From positions 62,001 to 126,000 of the forward strand of contig JAJFFK010000023.1 in assembly GCA_021776655.1 (NCBI GenBank): DNA of 64,000 nt. The letters are read 5' to 3'. The notes beneath the pieces are model-generated. The model was not told the DNA's origin and made no database searches. It saw only the letters and a program-made list of their open reading frames with translations. The stretch is from Henriciella sp. Lineage in GTDB: Bacteria > Pseudomonadota > Alphaproteobacteria > Caulobacterales > Hyphomonadaceae. A program made the position numbers and the translations under genes. Of the stretch, positions 35,218-44,474 are shown one piece after another. Position 1 is the first letter of the stretch, and the number at the start of each line of letters is the position of its first letter.

Positions 35218-36399
35218 ATGAGCAGAAGCTTGGCAGATCACCTTGATCCGAGCACAGGTAAAAAGCGTATTCTGTCGATCTCAGGCGGCGGTGTACGCGG
35301 CCTTGTCACGCTCGGCGCGCTGGAACGAGTTGAGCAATTGCTGCGCACTGAAAAGGGCGACCCTGACTTTCGCCTATGCGAGCATTTTGACTTGATTTGT
35401 GGCACCTCGACCGGTTCGATCATTGCCGTCGGATTGGTCTTGGGTTGGCGGGTCTCAGAAATCAAAGAGATGTATGACCAACTCTGTCCGGTCCTGTTCA
35501 AACCTAATCGCCGCATGGGTGTGATCATGCCCAAACATGATGCAAGACTGCTTGAAGGTAGCCTTGATCGTCACTTGGTCGATGACGCGGGTGATCCGCT
35601 CACGCTTGGCTCAAAGCTGCTTAAAACCGGCCTTCTGATTTGCGCCAAGCGGATGGACACTGACTCAGCCTGGATCCTGACCAATCACCCCGGCGGTAAG
35701 TTCTTTGATGCCAAGGATGGACAGACCTGGCTGCCGAACAAGAATTACAAACTCAAAGACCTGATCCGGGCCAGCACGGCGGCACCAACTTATCTCTCGC
35801 CCATGACAATTCAAATCTCCGATGGCAAAGACGGATTTGATCCAGAGGTCGGCGTGTTCGTTGACGGCGCCATTGGCGGCCATAACTGCCCGGCACTGGC
35901 CGCCTTCCAAACCGTCACCTTGCCGTCTTACGGGTTCAACTGGCGCACCGGTGAGGACAATCTCGCCATCTTGTCAATCGGGACGGGCCAGTATCGTCAG
36001 CGCCTTGAGACCGGGGAATTTGTCAGCCGCCGGGCGATCTCCCAAGGCATCGGTGCACTCAGCGGCATGATCTCCGAAACCCAGCGCAATACGCTGCTTT
36101 TACTGCAAGCCATGTCCCAGCCGCGCAAGCCGTGGCAACTGAACAGTGAAATTGATGGTCTTGAAGGTGAGCTATTTACCCAGCAGCCATTGTTCCAGTT
36201 TCAGCATCACGACGTGAACCTCAACAATGACGAATTACGCCTGCGCCTTGGACTTGATCGGGACAAGGAAGCCAAGATCACCAAAATCTGCAAAGGCATG
36301 CGCGACATGGCGAACGGTCGCAAGCGCAATTTGAACTGGTGTTACGACGTCGGGATGACCCTCGGCGATGATATCAAGATTGAGGACGTCTTCCTATAG
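35218..36399 (+). CDS. Patatin-like phospholipase
   Basis: A 393-residue cytoplasmic lipase/acyl hydrolase. The oxyanion loop is SGGGVRGLVTLGAL (GGGVRG at 23-28). The nucleophile elbow is DLICGTSTGSII (G-T-S-T-G, Ser64). The dyad aspartate is in FVDGAIGGHN (about residue 215). Length and motifs match stand-alone patatins, including those that act as phospholipase effectors in CBASS (CapV), but no cyclase or nucleotide sensor gene is adjacent. ATG 35218 follows AAGGGGAG; a TTG directly before it is less likely. It is divergent from the serine hydrolase with about 200 bases between. A terminator follows at 36401. Confidence 0.88.
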   Translation: MSRSLADHLDPSTGKKRILSISGGGVRGLVTLGALERVEQLLRTEKGDPDFRLCEHFDLICGTSTGSIIAVGLVLGWRVSEIKEMYDQLCPVLFKPNRRMGVIMPKHDARLLEGSLDRHLVDDAGDPLTLGSKLLKTGLLICAKRMDTDSAWILTNHPGGKFFDAKDGQTWLPNKNYKLKDLIRASTAAPTYLSPMTIQISDGKDGFDPEVGVFVDGAIGGHNCPALAAFQTVTLPSYGFNWRTGEDNLAILSIGTGQYRQRLETGEFVSRRAISQGIGALSGMISETQRNTLLLLQAMSQPRKPWQLNSEIDGLEGELFTQQPLFQFQHHDVNLNNDELRLRLGLDRDKEAKITKICKGMRDMANGRKRNLNWCYDVGMTLGDDIKIEDVFL

Positions 36400-36400
36400 A

Positions 36401-36433
36401 AACGGCCCTGCCAGACGATCTGACAGGGCCGTT
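36401..36433. terminator. Palindromic terminator between convergent genes
   Basis: AACGGCCCTG and CAGGGCCGTT form a perfect 10-bp stem, with an inner CAGA/TCTG pairing in the loop. It begins two bases after the patatin stop codon and lies before the end of the convergent M2 peptidase gene. There is no long T tract, so it probably serves both directions as a strong hairpin. Confidence 0.7.
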
Positions 36434-36452
36434 CGAGTTCGCAATTTAAAGC

Positions 36453-38324
36453 CTACCAGCCGCAGGTGCGACCAGCATTCTCTTCTTCGAGATAGGTCAT
36501 CAGCGGATCAAAATACTCGATGATCGCGCTGCCATCCATCTGACGCGTTCCGGTGAACGCTTCCAGCGCATCCGGCCAAGGCTGGCTTGCGCCCATTTCC
36601 ATCATGGCGCGGAAATTGGCACCAACTTCCTCATTGCCATAGATTGAACAGCGGTGCAGCGGACCTTCCCATCCGGCCTGCTCGCAAGCGGCTTTGTGAA
36701 ACTGGAACTGCATCACGTAAGACAGGAAGTAACGCAAGTAAGGCGTATTACCTGGAATGTGGTACTTCGCGCCGGGATCAAACGCATTGTCCGGACGCGG
36801 GCCGGGCGCGACAATGCCCTGATATTTGGTGCGCGTCTCCCACCAGGATTGGTTGTACTGTTCTGGCGGTGTTGTGCCATCGAGCACGCCCCAGCGCCAG
36901 CTATCTACGGTCACTGCAAAAGGCAGGAAGGCGATCTTGTCGAGCGCGGTTGTCATCAGCAGGCCAAGATCAGCTTCGGCCGGCGGCACTTCGTCAATCA
37001 GACCGATAGCTTTGAGGTAATCCGGTGTGATCGACAAGCCAATGAAATCACCGATCGCCTCATGGAAACCGTCATTCGCACCGCTTTTGTACAGGAAGCT
37101 CTGGTCCTTATAGGCGCGTTGATAGTAATTGTGCCCAAGCTCATGGTGGACGGTATAGAAGTCCTCAGAATTGACCTCCGTACACATCTTGATGCGAACA
37201 TCATCCTGATCATCAAGATCCCAGGCTGACGCGTGACAAACCACTTCGCGGTCGCGCGGACGGGTAATTTGGCTACGCTCCCAGAATGTGTCAGGCAACG
37301 GATCAAACCCGAGTGACGAGAAGAAGGCCTCGCCGGTCTCGATCATCTTGATCGCATCATAGCCCTGGGCTTCCAATCGCTCGGTCAGATCATAACCGGG
37401 ATCAGCAGCGGGCGGGGCCACCAATGGATAGATGCCAGACCATTGCTGCGCCCACATATTGCCGAGCAGATCTGCCCGGATCGGACCGGAGGCGGGCTGA
37501 ACCCCATCGCCGTATTCGTCGTTCAATTCAGCCCGGACATAACAATGCAGCTCTTCATATAGAGGCTCAACCTGGCCCCAGAGCCGGTTCACCTCAACCC
37601 GCATATCTTCTGGTGGCATGTCGTAATTGGACAGCCACATATCGGCGAGATTATCGAACCCAAGTTCATTCGCGCCCTGATTGGCAATCTCGACCATACG
37701 GGCATAATTGTCCTTCATTGGCGGTGAAACCGTACGCCAGCCTTCCCAGACCGCTTGCAATTCAGCCGGATCACGCGATGTCTCAATAATCGTCGAAAGC
37801 TGATCCAATGTCAGGTCTTCGCCATTATAGTTGAACGTGCCAGTGCTATAGGTCGCATCCAGACCCGTGGTAATCTGTGACAGCTCTTCAGCCGCCCCTG
37901 CCGTTGACGGCGCCGGAATAGTGATCCCGCTGCGCAAGATTTGGATCTTGCGGGCCATGTCGTCTGGCAATAGCAAGCCTTCGAACTGTTTGGTGCCATT
38001 GGCATATTCAACCGCCAATACCGTATATTCCGCCCCTGCTTTAGCGGCGAGCCAATTGGTATCAAACGTAATATTGGTCGCCTGGTTCCAAAACACACGG
38101 GCGGCATATTCGCTCATCTCGCCCAAGCGCGCTTCGGCTTCATCGAGATAGGCTTGCGTGTCGACCAGGGTTGGCGCGGTTGGTTTGACTGGTTTGACGG
38201 CCACTTCAGGCGTTTCGACGACAGTTGCTTCGTCGGCAACCGAGAGGAAATCGAGCGGAAACCCTTCGCAGGCCGATAGCGCCAAGGCGGCTACCGCCAC
38301 GCCAGATAGATAAGTAAGTTTCAT
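36453..38324 (-). CDS. M2 family metallopeptidase (ACE-like dipeptidyl carboxypeptidase)
   Basis: A 623-residue lipoprotein: signal LSGVAVAALALSAC, then a Thr/Val/Pro linker and the all-helical M2 domain. The zinc motif is VHHELGHNYYQRAY (HExxH, about residue 393) with the third ligand Glu in GFHEAIGDFIGL. FLPFAVTVDSWRWGVLDG, YHIPGNTPYLRYFLSYVMQF and GMEMGAS-like segments follow the family order. It would remove C-terminal dipeptides from peptides in the periplasm. ATG 38324 with AAAAAGGAC upstream is used; the open frame extends 138 bases further without signal-like sequence. Confidence 0.92.
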   Translation of the reverse strand: MKLTYLSGVAVAALALSACEGFPLDFLSVADEATVVETPEVAVKPVKPTAPTLVDTQAYLDEAEARLGEMSEYAARVFWNQATNITFDTNWLAAKAGAEYTVLAVEYANGTKQFEGLLLPDDMARKIQILRSGITIPAPSTAGAAEELSQITTGLDATYSTGTFNYNGEDLTLDQLSTIIETSRDPAELQAVWEGWRTVSPPMKDNYARMVEIANQGANELGFDNLADMWLSNYDMPPEDMRVEVNRLWGQVEPLYEELHCYVRAELNDEYGDGVQPASGPIRADLLGNMWAQQWSGIYPLVAPPAADPGYDLTERLEAQGYDAIKMIETGEAFFSSLGFDPLPDTFWERSQITRPRDREVVCHASAWDLDDQDDVRIKMCTEVNSEDFYTVHHELGHNYYQRAYKDQSFLYKSGANDGFHEAIGDFIGLSITPDYLKAIGLIDEVPPAEADLGLLMTTALDKIAFLPFAVTVDSWRWGVLDGTTPPEQYNQSWWETRTKYQGIVAPGPRPDNAFDPGAKYHIPGNTPYLRYFLSYVMQFQFHKAACEQAGWEGPLHRCSIYGNEEVGANFRAMMEMGASQPWPDALEAFTGTRQMDGSAIIEYFDPLMTYLEEENAGRTCGW

Positions 38325-38575
38325 TGGATCGTCCTTTTTACAGGGCGCGTCTGGACCTCCCCCGCGCCGATCTGAGCATAGCCTAAACAACCCCAATGCA
38401 GCGCCAAGGTCAACGCTTCGCGCCCACCTGATTCTGACCAGACCGATACGATGCAGCGACAAATTTGATATAAATCCAAACCCCTGAATTGAGGTGGTTT
38501 TCAGAGAGACCGGTTACGGCTGAACCGTGTTCGCCACAGATAAAAAACCCGGGCAACACTCAAGAGGCGCAAAAG

Positions 38576-39958
38576 ATGACTTCCAATTGGTTCAAACTCG
38601 TTTCCGGCTCCGCCGCGATCTTTCTGGCACAAGCTGGCCTGTTTGCCCCTGCGAGCCAAGCCCAGGACTCGAGCCTGAAACGCGAAACGCTGATTGTCGT
38701 CCAAGGTGCCTCACTGCCCATTCCGGTGTCGCAAGCGTTTGGTCGCCTCGCCGTATCCGAACCAATCATCGCTGACGCTGCGCCGGTTTCGACCACTGAA
38801 TACTATATTCGCGGTCGTCTGGTCGGCACCACAAACATCCTGATCTATTCCGAAGATGGAAAATTGCAGCAGATCATGGACGTTAAAGTCATTCCCGACA
38901 TCTACGCGATCGAACGCGACCTGACAACGCTGTTTCCAGACGTCGATGTCGAGCTGCATTCGGTGGCTGACCGGATACACGTACGCGGCGAAGTGGCCGA
39001 TGCCGGGATCGAAGCCGCCATCCTGGATATCGTCTCCAGCCATGCCCCAGACCGGGTGATCAATGCGATGAAAGTTGCTTTGCCGCAGCAGGTTTTGCTC
39101 GAAGTCCGGTTCGTTGAAGCCTCACGCGATGACATCAAGGAAGTCGGGTTTGGCAGTGAGATCAGCCGGACCGGCGACTATCTATTACTAACGACACCTA
39201 GTCTTCTGTCAGGCCCGGTTCAAAAGACCGCTGCTACGGTCTTTGGTGGAATTGGCGGCGTCGATATAGATGTCTTCCTCAACGCGCTTGAGGAGCAAGG
39301 GGTTGTACGCACCCTTGCAGAGCCGAACCTGGTGGCGCGTTCTGGCGAAACCGCGTCCTTCCTGGCCGGCGGTGAGTTTCCAGTACCAGTGGCTGCCGAC
39401 GACGGCGCGGTGACGATCGCGTTCAAGAATTTTGGCGTATCGCTGGATTTTGCACCAACAGTTATCAATAAAGACCGCATCATCATCAAGGTAACCCCTG
39501 AGGTAAGCCAGCTTGATCCGCGCAACTCGGTTCGCCTGTCGGATGTCGAAATCCCGGCGCTGAGTGTCCGTAAGGTTGATACGACTGTTGAGCTTGGCGA
39601 CGGTCAGAGCTTTGCAATCGCTGGGCTTTTGCAGAACACCTATGACAGCTCGTCAGCCCAAACGCCATTGCTTGGCAATATCCCCATTCTTGGCGCGCTG
39701 TTTCGCTCAAGTCGCTTTCGCAATAATGAAACCGAGCTTGTGGTGATCATCACACCGCGTCTGGTCAGCCCGACCAGTTCCGGTACACGACTGGACGACC
39801 CACTCGCCAATGCGGAACTGCCAAGCGACGCGGAACGCTATCTGCTCGGTGAAATGGACGCTGAAGGCGGCCTGCCATTCGGCGAAGCGACCCGGCGCAA
39901 TATCGAAGCCCAAGCGATGACCGAACCCGTTGCAAACACGTCTGGAGCTGGCTCATAA
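38576..39958 (+). CDS. cpaC: Tad pilus outer-membrane secretin CpaC/RcpA
   Basis: A 460-residue secretin forming the outer-membrane channel of the Flp/Tad pilus. Signal peptide IFLAQAGLFAPASQAQ, then the pilus N1-like domain (VVQGASLPIPVSQAFGRL, TNILIYSEDGKL), a BON-like segment and the secretin domain. The secretin domain has LLEVRFVEASRDDIKEVGFG, LAGGEFPVPVA and the VPxLGxIP-like TPLLGNIPILGALFRS, followed by ELVVIITPRLV. ATG 38576 has AAGAGG upstream. It heads a tightly packed run cpaC-cpaE-cpaF-tadB-tadC. cpaB, normally directly upstream, is instead inverted beyond tadC, and cpaD is not seen in the window. Confidence 0.92.
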   Translation: MTSNWFKLVSGSAAIFLAQAGLFAPASQAQDSSLKRETLIVVQGASLPIPVSQAFGRLAVSEPIIADAAPVSTTEYYIRGRLVGTTNILIYSEDGKLQQIMDVKVIPDIYAIERDLTTLFPDVDVELHSVADRIHVRGEVADAGIEAAILDIVSSHAPDRVINAMKVALPQQVLLEVRFVEASRDDIKEVGFGSEISRTGDYLLLTTPSLLSGPVQKTAATVFGGIGGVDIDVFLNALEEQGVVRTLAEPNLVARSGETASFLAGGEFPVPVAADDGAVTIAFKNFGVSLDFAPTVINKDRIIIKVTPEVSQLDPRNSVRLSDVEIPALSVRKVDTTVELGDGQSFAIAGLLQNTYDSSSAQTPLLGNIPILGALFRSSRFRNNETELVVIITPRLVSPTSSGTRLDDPLANAELPSDAERYLLGEMDAEGGLPFGEATRRNIEAQAMTEPVANTSGAGS

Positions 39959-41160
39959 TGACAAGTGATCACACGCCGCAACGCCAGCTCGTACTGAACA
40001 TCCTCGCCGAATCCGCTGGATCAGATCTGGCCCAGGCCCTCAGTCAGAATGCGAACTTCAAACCGGTTGCTCATCCATCACTGGAAAAATTGATCGAAGC
40101 CATAAAGGCCGATCCCAGCGGTGTTGTTGTGTTTGAGGCCAGCGGCGCTGTCGACGCCGTCAAGGTGCTGGCACTGATCCGTGAAACCTCAACCAAAGTT
40201 CCCGGGATCGTGCTCGGCAATAACCTGCCAATCAATGCGGTGCGCTCACTGCTCGCACTCAATCGCTGGGATATTCTCGAACTGCCGACCTCGTTCGATG
40301 TTCTGCGCGAAACGATTCTGCGGGTTGGTGCACAGCCAGAGACGGATGCACCGGCGGTTGTTCCGGCCAAACAGGGAAAATGTTGGGCCTTTACCTCGCC
40401 GGTTGGCGGCGGCGGCGCGACATTCCTCGCGGTTGAAACCGCTTACCAGCTGTCTCAGGCCGAAGACAAGCCCCGCGTCTGCCTGATCGATATGAACTTT
40501 TTTGACGGCTCGTGTGCTCAATACCTCAATTGTGAGCCCAACCTGACCCTGTCGGCTTTGGCGACATCGCCGGATCGGATCGACACAGTTCTACTCAAAG
40601 CCTTGACGACGACGCATAAAGCAGGTCTCGACCTGTTGGCCGCGCCGCGCACCGCCGATCCAGACGCCTTTCCATCTCGCCATGCTGTCCTGCGCTGCCT
40701 GGAAGTGGCGTGCGAGAATTATGACTATGTCATCGTTGATATGCCGCGTTGGCCGATGCCATGGACCAAGGACATTGTTGAGGGCGCCGATGAGACGCTC
40801 CTGATCAGCGAACTGACGGTCCCGGCTTTGAACGCGGCACGTGACTGGATCATCGACTTTGACGCCGATGTTCTACCCGGCACAACCCGGATCAAGCCGG
40901 TCCTGAACCGTCGCCAGAAGAGCCTGTTCAGTAGCAGCGTCTCAATCGAACAGGCCGGAAAAGCCATTCAGCAAAAAGTCTTCGGCTCGGTTCATTCCGA
41001 TTGGCCTGCCGCAATGGCAGCGGTCAATCTCGGCCAGCCCGCCAGTGTGGCCAAACCAAATTCGATCATCACCAAAGACGTCGCCGCGATGATCGACACG
41101 CTGCGACCGTCGACTGGCCGTGCGCAGGTGCCATCCAACAAGCGTAGCAAGGTTGCCTAA
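39958..41160 (+). CDS. cpaE: Tad pilus localisation ATPase-like protein CpaE/TadZ
   Basis: A 400-residue protein with an N-terminal receiver-like domain (about 1-125) and a MinD/ParA-like domain, which places the Tad machine at the pole. CWAFTSPVGGGGATFLAVET is the deviant Walker A, VCLIDMNFFDGS the A' motif and YVIVDMPRWP the Walker B. The signature lysine of the KGG motif is replaced (SPVGGGG), so ATP turnover is doubtful; several TadZ proteins are known to be degenerate at this site. The start codon overlaps the cpaC stop (TAATG). Confidence 0.88.
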   Translation: MTSDHTPQRQLVLNILAESAGSDLAQALSQNANFKPVAHPSLEKLIEAIKADPSGVVVFEASGAVDAVKVLALIRETSTKVPGIVLGNNLPINAVRSLLALNRWDILELPTSFDVLRETILRVGAQPETDAPAVVPAKQGKCWAFTSPVGGGGATFLAVETAYQLSQAEDKPRVCLIDMNFFDGSCAQYLNCEPNLTLSALATSPDRIDTVLLKALTTTHKAGLDLLAAPRTADPDAFPSRHAVLRCLEVACENYDYVIVDMPRWPMPWTKDIVEGADETLLISELTVPALNAARDWIIDFDADVLPGTTRIKPVLNRRQKSLFSSSVSIEQAGKAIQQKVFGSVHSDWPAAMAAVNLGQPASVAKPNSIITKDVAAMIDTLRPSTGRAQVPSNKRSKVA

Positions 41161-42572
41161 TGGCCAAGTTCTCGATCCTCTCAGAGCCCGTCCAGCCTGA
41201 AGCGCCAAAACCAGCGGCCAACACAGCGACGCCCATGCCCGCGCCTGAACGCCCAAAAAGACATAAACCTGCTGCCAAGGGGGCAGTGGAATTTGACTTG
41301 CTTGAGGCCAAACTGCGCATCCACAACCGCCTGATTGATGAGCTTGATCTGTCAAATCTCGACAAGCTTGATGAGCGCGAGCTCCATCGCCAGATCGGCG
41401 GCTTTGTGACCCAGGCCGTGGCCAAGGACCGCATCCCGATGAGTGCTGCCGAGGCGCGCAGCTTCACCTCTGACATTGTGCATGAAATGACCGGCCTTGG
41501 TCCGCTTGAGCCTTTGCTCGCCGACGATTCCATCGCCGACATTCTGATCAATGGCTATAAACAGGTCTATGTTGAGCGTAATGGCGGGTTGGAATTATCG
41601 ACCTGCCGTTTCCGCGATAATGCCCACCTGCTGCGCATCATCAACAAGATTGTTGCCGCAGTTGGCCGCCGTGTCGATGAGGCCCAACCGCTGGTCGATG
41701 CGCGCCTGCTCGATGGTTCTCGTGTCAACGCCGCGATTGAGCCGATCGCGATAGATGGCCCGCTTGTTTCCATCCGTAAATTCTCGAAAAAACCCTTGAC
41801 GCTTGAAAAGCTTGTCGGGTTTGGCGCGATGCCGCCAGAGGTTGCCGAATTTCTGTTCAACGCCGTTAAATGCCGCGTCACCACGCTGATTTCAGGCGGC
41901 ACCGGCTCAGGCAAGACAACCCTGTTAAACGCCCTGTCAGCAGCGATCAGCAACAAGGAGCGTCTCATCACCATCGAAGACGCCGCCGAACTGCAATTGC
42001 AGCAGCCGCATGTTGCGCGGATGGAAACCCGCCCGCCAAACCTTGAGGGCAATGGCGAGATCAGCCAGCGTGAACTGGTCAAGAATGCGCTGCGTATGCG
42101 TCCCGACCGGGTCATCCTCGGTGAGGTACGGTCCGAAGAAGCCTTCGACATGTTGCAGGCCATGAATACAGGCCATGAAGGCTCCATGGCGACCATTCAC
42201 GCGAATAATCCGCGCGAAGCGATCAGCCGTTTGGAACAGATGGTGGCGATGGGCGGCCTGCGTATTTCACAAGACGCTGTGCGCGGCCAAATCTCCGCCG
42301 CCATCGGCCTGATCGTGCAGACCCAGCGTCTCAGCGATGGCTCACGCCGCATCACCCACGTCACCGAGGTGACCGGCATGGAAGGTGATGTCATTCAGAT
42401 GCAGGATATCTTCACTTTCAATCGCCTCAGCACCGCTGATGATGGCACAGTTATTGGCGAATTTCGCGCCAGCGGCCTGCGCCCGAAATGTATTGAAGAG
42501 CTTGAACGTCGCGGTGTCATGCTACCGGCCAGCCATTTCGATCCGTCTCATCCACTTGGACAGGCGCAATAG
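41160..42572 (+). CDS. cpaF: Tad pilus motor ATPase CpaF/TadA
   Basis: A 470-residue secretion ATPase of the VirB11/PulE superfamily powering pilus assembly and retraction. Walker A ISGGTGSGKTTLLNAL (about 245-260), Asp box LITIEDAAELQLQ, Walker B RMRPDRVILGEVRS, and the His box HEGSMATIHANN are intact. It starts with ATG overlapping the cpaE stop (TAATG). Confidence 0.95.
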   Translation: MAKFSILSEPVQPEAPKPAANTATPMPAPERPKRHKPAAKGAVEFDLLEAKLRIHNRLIDELDLSNLDKLDERELHRQIGGFVTQAVAKDRIPMSAAEARSFTSDIVHEMTGLGPLEPLLADDSIADILINGYKQVYVERNGGLELSTCRFRDNAHLLRIINKIVAAVGRRVDEAQPLVDARLLDGSRVNAAIEPIAIDGPLVSIRKFSKKPLTLEKLVGFGAMPPEVAEFLFNAVKCRVTTLISGGTGSGKTTLLNALSAAISNKERLITIEDAAELQLQQPHVARMETRPPNLEGNGEISQRELVKNALRMRPDRVILGEVRSEEAFDMLQAMNTGHEGSMATIHANNPREAISRLEQMVAMGGLRISQDAVRGQISAAIGLIVQTQRLSDGSRRITHVTEVTGMEGDVIQMQDIFTFNRLSTADDGTVIGEFRASGLRPKCIEELERRGVMLPASHFDPSHPLGQAQ

Positions 42573-42577
42573 CCGTC

Positions 42578-43531
42578 ATGGACTTTTCGGTCATCCTCTA
42601 TGTTCTTGCTTTCGCATCAGCCTTTCTGGCCGTGCGCTCTATGCTCGACCTTGGCCGGGAGATGTCAGACAAATCGCTGGTCAATAACCGGTTGAAAGTC
42701 CAGGCCAGTACAGATTCCGTTTCCGAAGCTGTTGTCCAACTGCGTCGCAAGCGCGGTCTCGACGAAGACGGGCTGCCCCGCCTGTCAATGCAACGCCTAA
42801 GCTCGATGATTACCCGATCAGGTCTGACCTTCCGGCCAATGGCCTGGTGCGCCGGGACAGTGGTTCTGGCGATCGCCGCCGCAATTGGGACCTTTGCCTA
42901 CACCAATAGTATCCTATGGACCGGACTGGCTCTGGTGATCGTCCCTTTGCTCGTGCCCTTCATGGTGCTGCGATATTGTGTGAACAGGCGCGAGCGGCAA
43001 CTCGGCGATCAGCTTCCCGACGGCCTCGAAATCATCGTGCGTAGCTTGCAAGCCGGTCATCCGGTGCCAACTGCGGTTAGCCTGGTCGGGCGCGAGATGC
43101 CTGACCCGCTTGGCTCAGAGTTTGGCATGGTCGCCGATGAAATTTCTTACGGCTCCAGTCTCGAAGAAGCGGTTCGCAAATTGGCCGAGCGCACCGAGCA
43201 TCCGGATGTTGGATTATTCGCCGCGAATATCCGGCTACAGGCGCGTACCGGCGGCAATCTTGGTAAACTTCTCGCCACCAATGCCCGCACCATTCGGCAA
43301 CGCCAGAAGATGCGCCTGAAGGTTAAAGCCGCCTCGTCAGAAGGGCGCATGTCGGCAACAATCCTGACCGCCGCGCCGTTTGTCATGCTGATCTCGATGC
43401 ACCTGATGACGCCGTATTTTTATGGCGATGTCATTCATGAGCCCCTCATCCAATGGGGACTGGGCGGGGCATTCGTTTGGATGATGATCGGCAATCTGGT
43501 GATGCGCAAAATGATCAAGTTCAAGGTTTGA
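42578..43531 (+). CDS. tadB: Tad pilus inner-membrane platform protein TadB
   Basis: A 317-residue membrane protein with the T2SSF domain: an N-terminal helix, two close helices near 90-130, a cytoplasmic domain with QLPDGLEIIVRSLQAGHPV, LVGREMPDPLGSEF and RLQARTGGNLGKLLATN, and a C-terminal pair of helices. It forms the platform with TadC on which the CpaF motor acts. It follows cpaF by five bases. Confidence 0.92.
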   Translation: MDFSVILYVLAFASAFLAVRSMLDLGREMSDKSLVNNRLKVQASTDSVSEAVVQLRRKRGLDEDGLPRLSMQRLSSMITRSGLTFRPMAWCAGTVVLAIAAAIGTFAYTNSILWTGLALVIVPLLVPFMVLRYCVNRRERQLGDQLPDGLEIIVRSLQAGHPVPTAVSLVGREMPDPLGSEFGMVADEISYGSSLEEAVRKLAERTEHPDVGLFAANIRLQARTGGNLGKLLATNARTIRQRQKMRLKVKAASSEGRMSATILTAAPFVMLISMHLMTPYFYGDVIHEPLIQWGLGGAFVWMMIGNLVMRKMIKFKV

Positions 43532-43541
43532 GGCGGGCGAT

Positions 43542-44474
43542 ATGTTGCAAGATTTTCTCAACAATCCTGGCCTGCTGATCTTTTCGGTCACCATTCTCGC
43601 CTTGTCAGTTCTGGCACCGCTGCTGATCTCCTCGAGCCGCCACCGCAGCCGGGTAAATGATCGACTGGGCGGCCCAGATGATCTCGCCAACGGACCCGCT
43701 GGATCGCAAACCAAATTCAAGCTGATCGAAAGCCTTGGCCGACGTCTGGCCGACCCGACATCAAGCGATGTATCAAAACTGCAAACCCGCCTGATGCAGG
43801 CTGGATATTTCTCAAAGTCAGCGCCCTACGTCTATCTCGGCGTGCGCCTGTTCTCACTCATCGCCATGCAGGTCGCGCTGTTCATGGCCTGGCCCTTCAT
43901 CCACGATTACGTCCTCGGCGCGGGTCTGTTAATGGCCTCTGTCGTCGCAGCAGTGATCGGGTATTTGTTGCCCTCGATGATCCTCGACAAGCAGGTTGAA
44001 AAGCGCAAGCAAGCCTGCCGCGATGGCTTCCCGGACATGATGGACCTTCTGGTCGCGTGTATTCAGGCTGGCCTTAGCCTCGACGCCGCTGTGCTGCGCA
44101 TTGCCGACGAGTTGGGCGGTCGCCACCCGCATCTGGCGGCGCAACTTCACTTGATGACGCTTGAGACCCGCGCCGGGCGTGACCGGTCCAGTGCCTGGAA
44201 GAATTTCGCCGTGCGGTTGGGGCTCGATGAAGCGCGCTCCCTCGCCACAATGCTCAAGCAGTCAGAGGACCTCGGCACGAGTGTCGGCGACACGCTTAGC
44301 GTATTTGCTGACGATATGCGCGAAAAACGTATGCTCAAAGCCGAAGAGAAAGCCTTGGCTTTGCCAGCAAAATTGGTCTTGCCGCTGATCGGGTTCGTCT
44401 TCCCGTCATTGCTCGTCGTGCTGATGTTGCCGGCTGTCGTGCGTATGATGTGGGTGTTCGAAGCCCAAGCTTGA
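43542..44474 (+). CDS. tadC: Tad pilus inner-membrane platform protein TadC
   Basis: A 310-residue T2SSF-domain membrane protein, partner of TadB. GFPDMMDLLVACIQAGLSLD and FAVRLGLDEARSLATMLKQS followed by LGTSVGDTLSVFADDMREKR are the conserved cytoplasmic blocks, and helices flank them. Ten bases separate it from tadB. It is the last gene of this run; the repeat mosaic begins directly after its stop. tadD, tadE/F, flp and the prepilin peptidase are not in the window. Confidence 0.92.
   Translation: MLQDFLNNPGLLIFSVTILALSVLAPLLISSSRHRSRVNDRLGGPDDLANGPAGSQTKFKLIESLGRRLADPTSSDVSKLQTRLMQAGYFSKSAPYVYLGVRLFSLIAMQVALFMAWPFIHDYVLGAGLLMASVVAAVIGYLLPSMILDKQVEKRKQACRDGFPDMMDLLVACIQAGLSLDAAVLRIADELGGRHPHLAAQLHLMTLETRAGRDRSSAWKNFAVRLGLDEARSLATMLKQSEDLGTSVGDTLSVFADDMREKRMLKAEEKALALPAKLVLPLIGFVFPSLLVVLMLPAVVRMMWVFEAQA

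Noticed and set aside
35218-36399. A CBASS operon
   Set aside because: The patatin fits a CapV-type effector, but there is no CD-NTase or accessory gene next to it.
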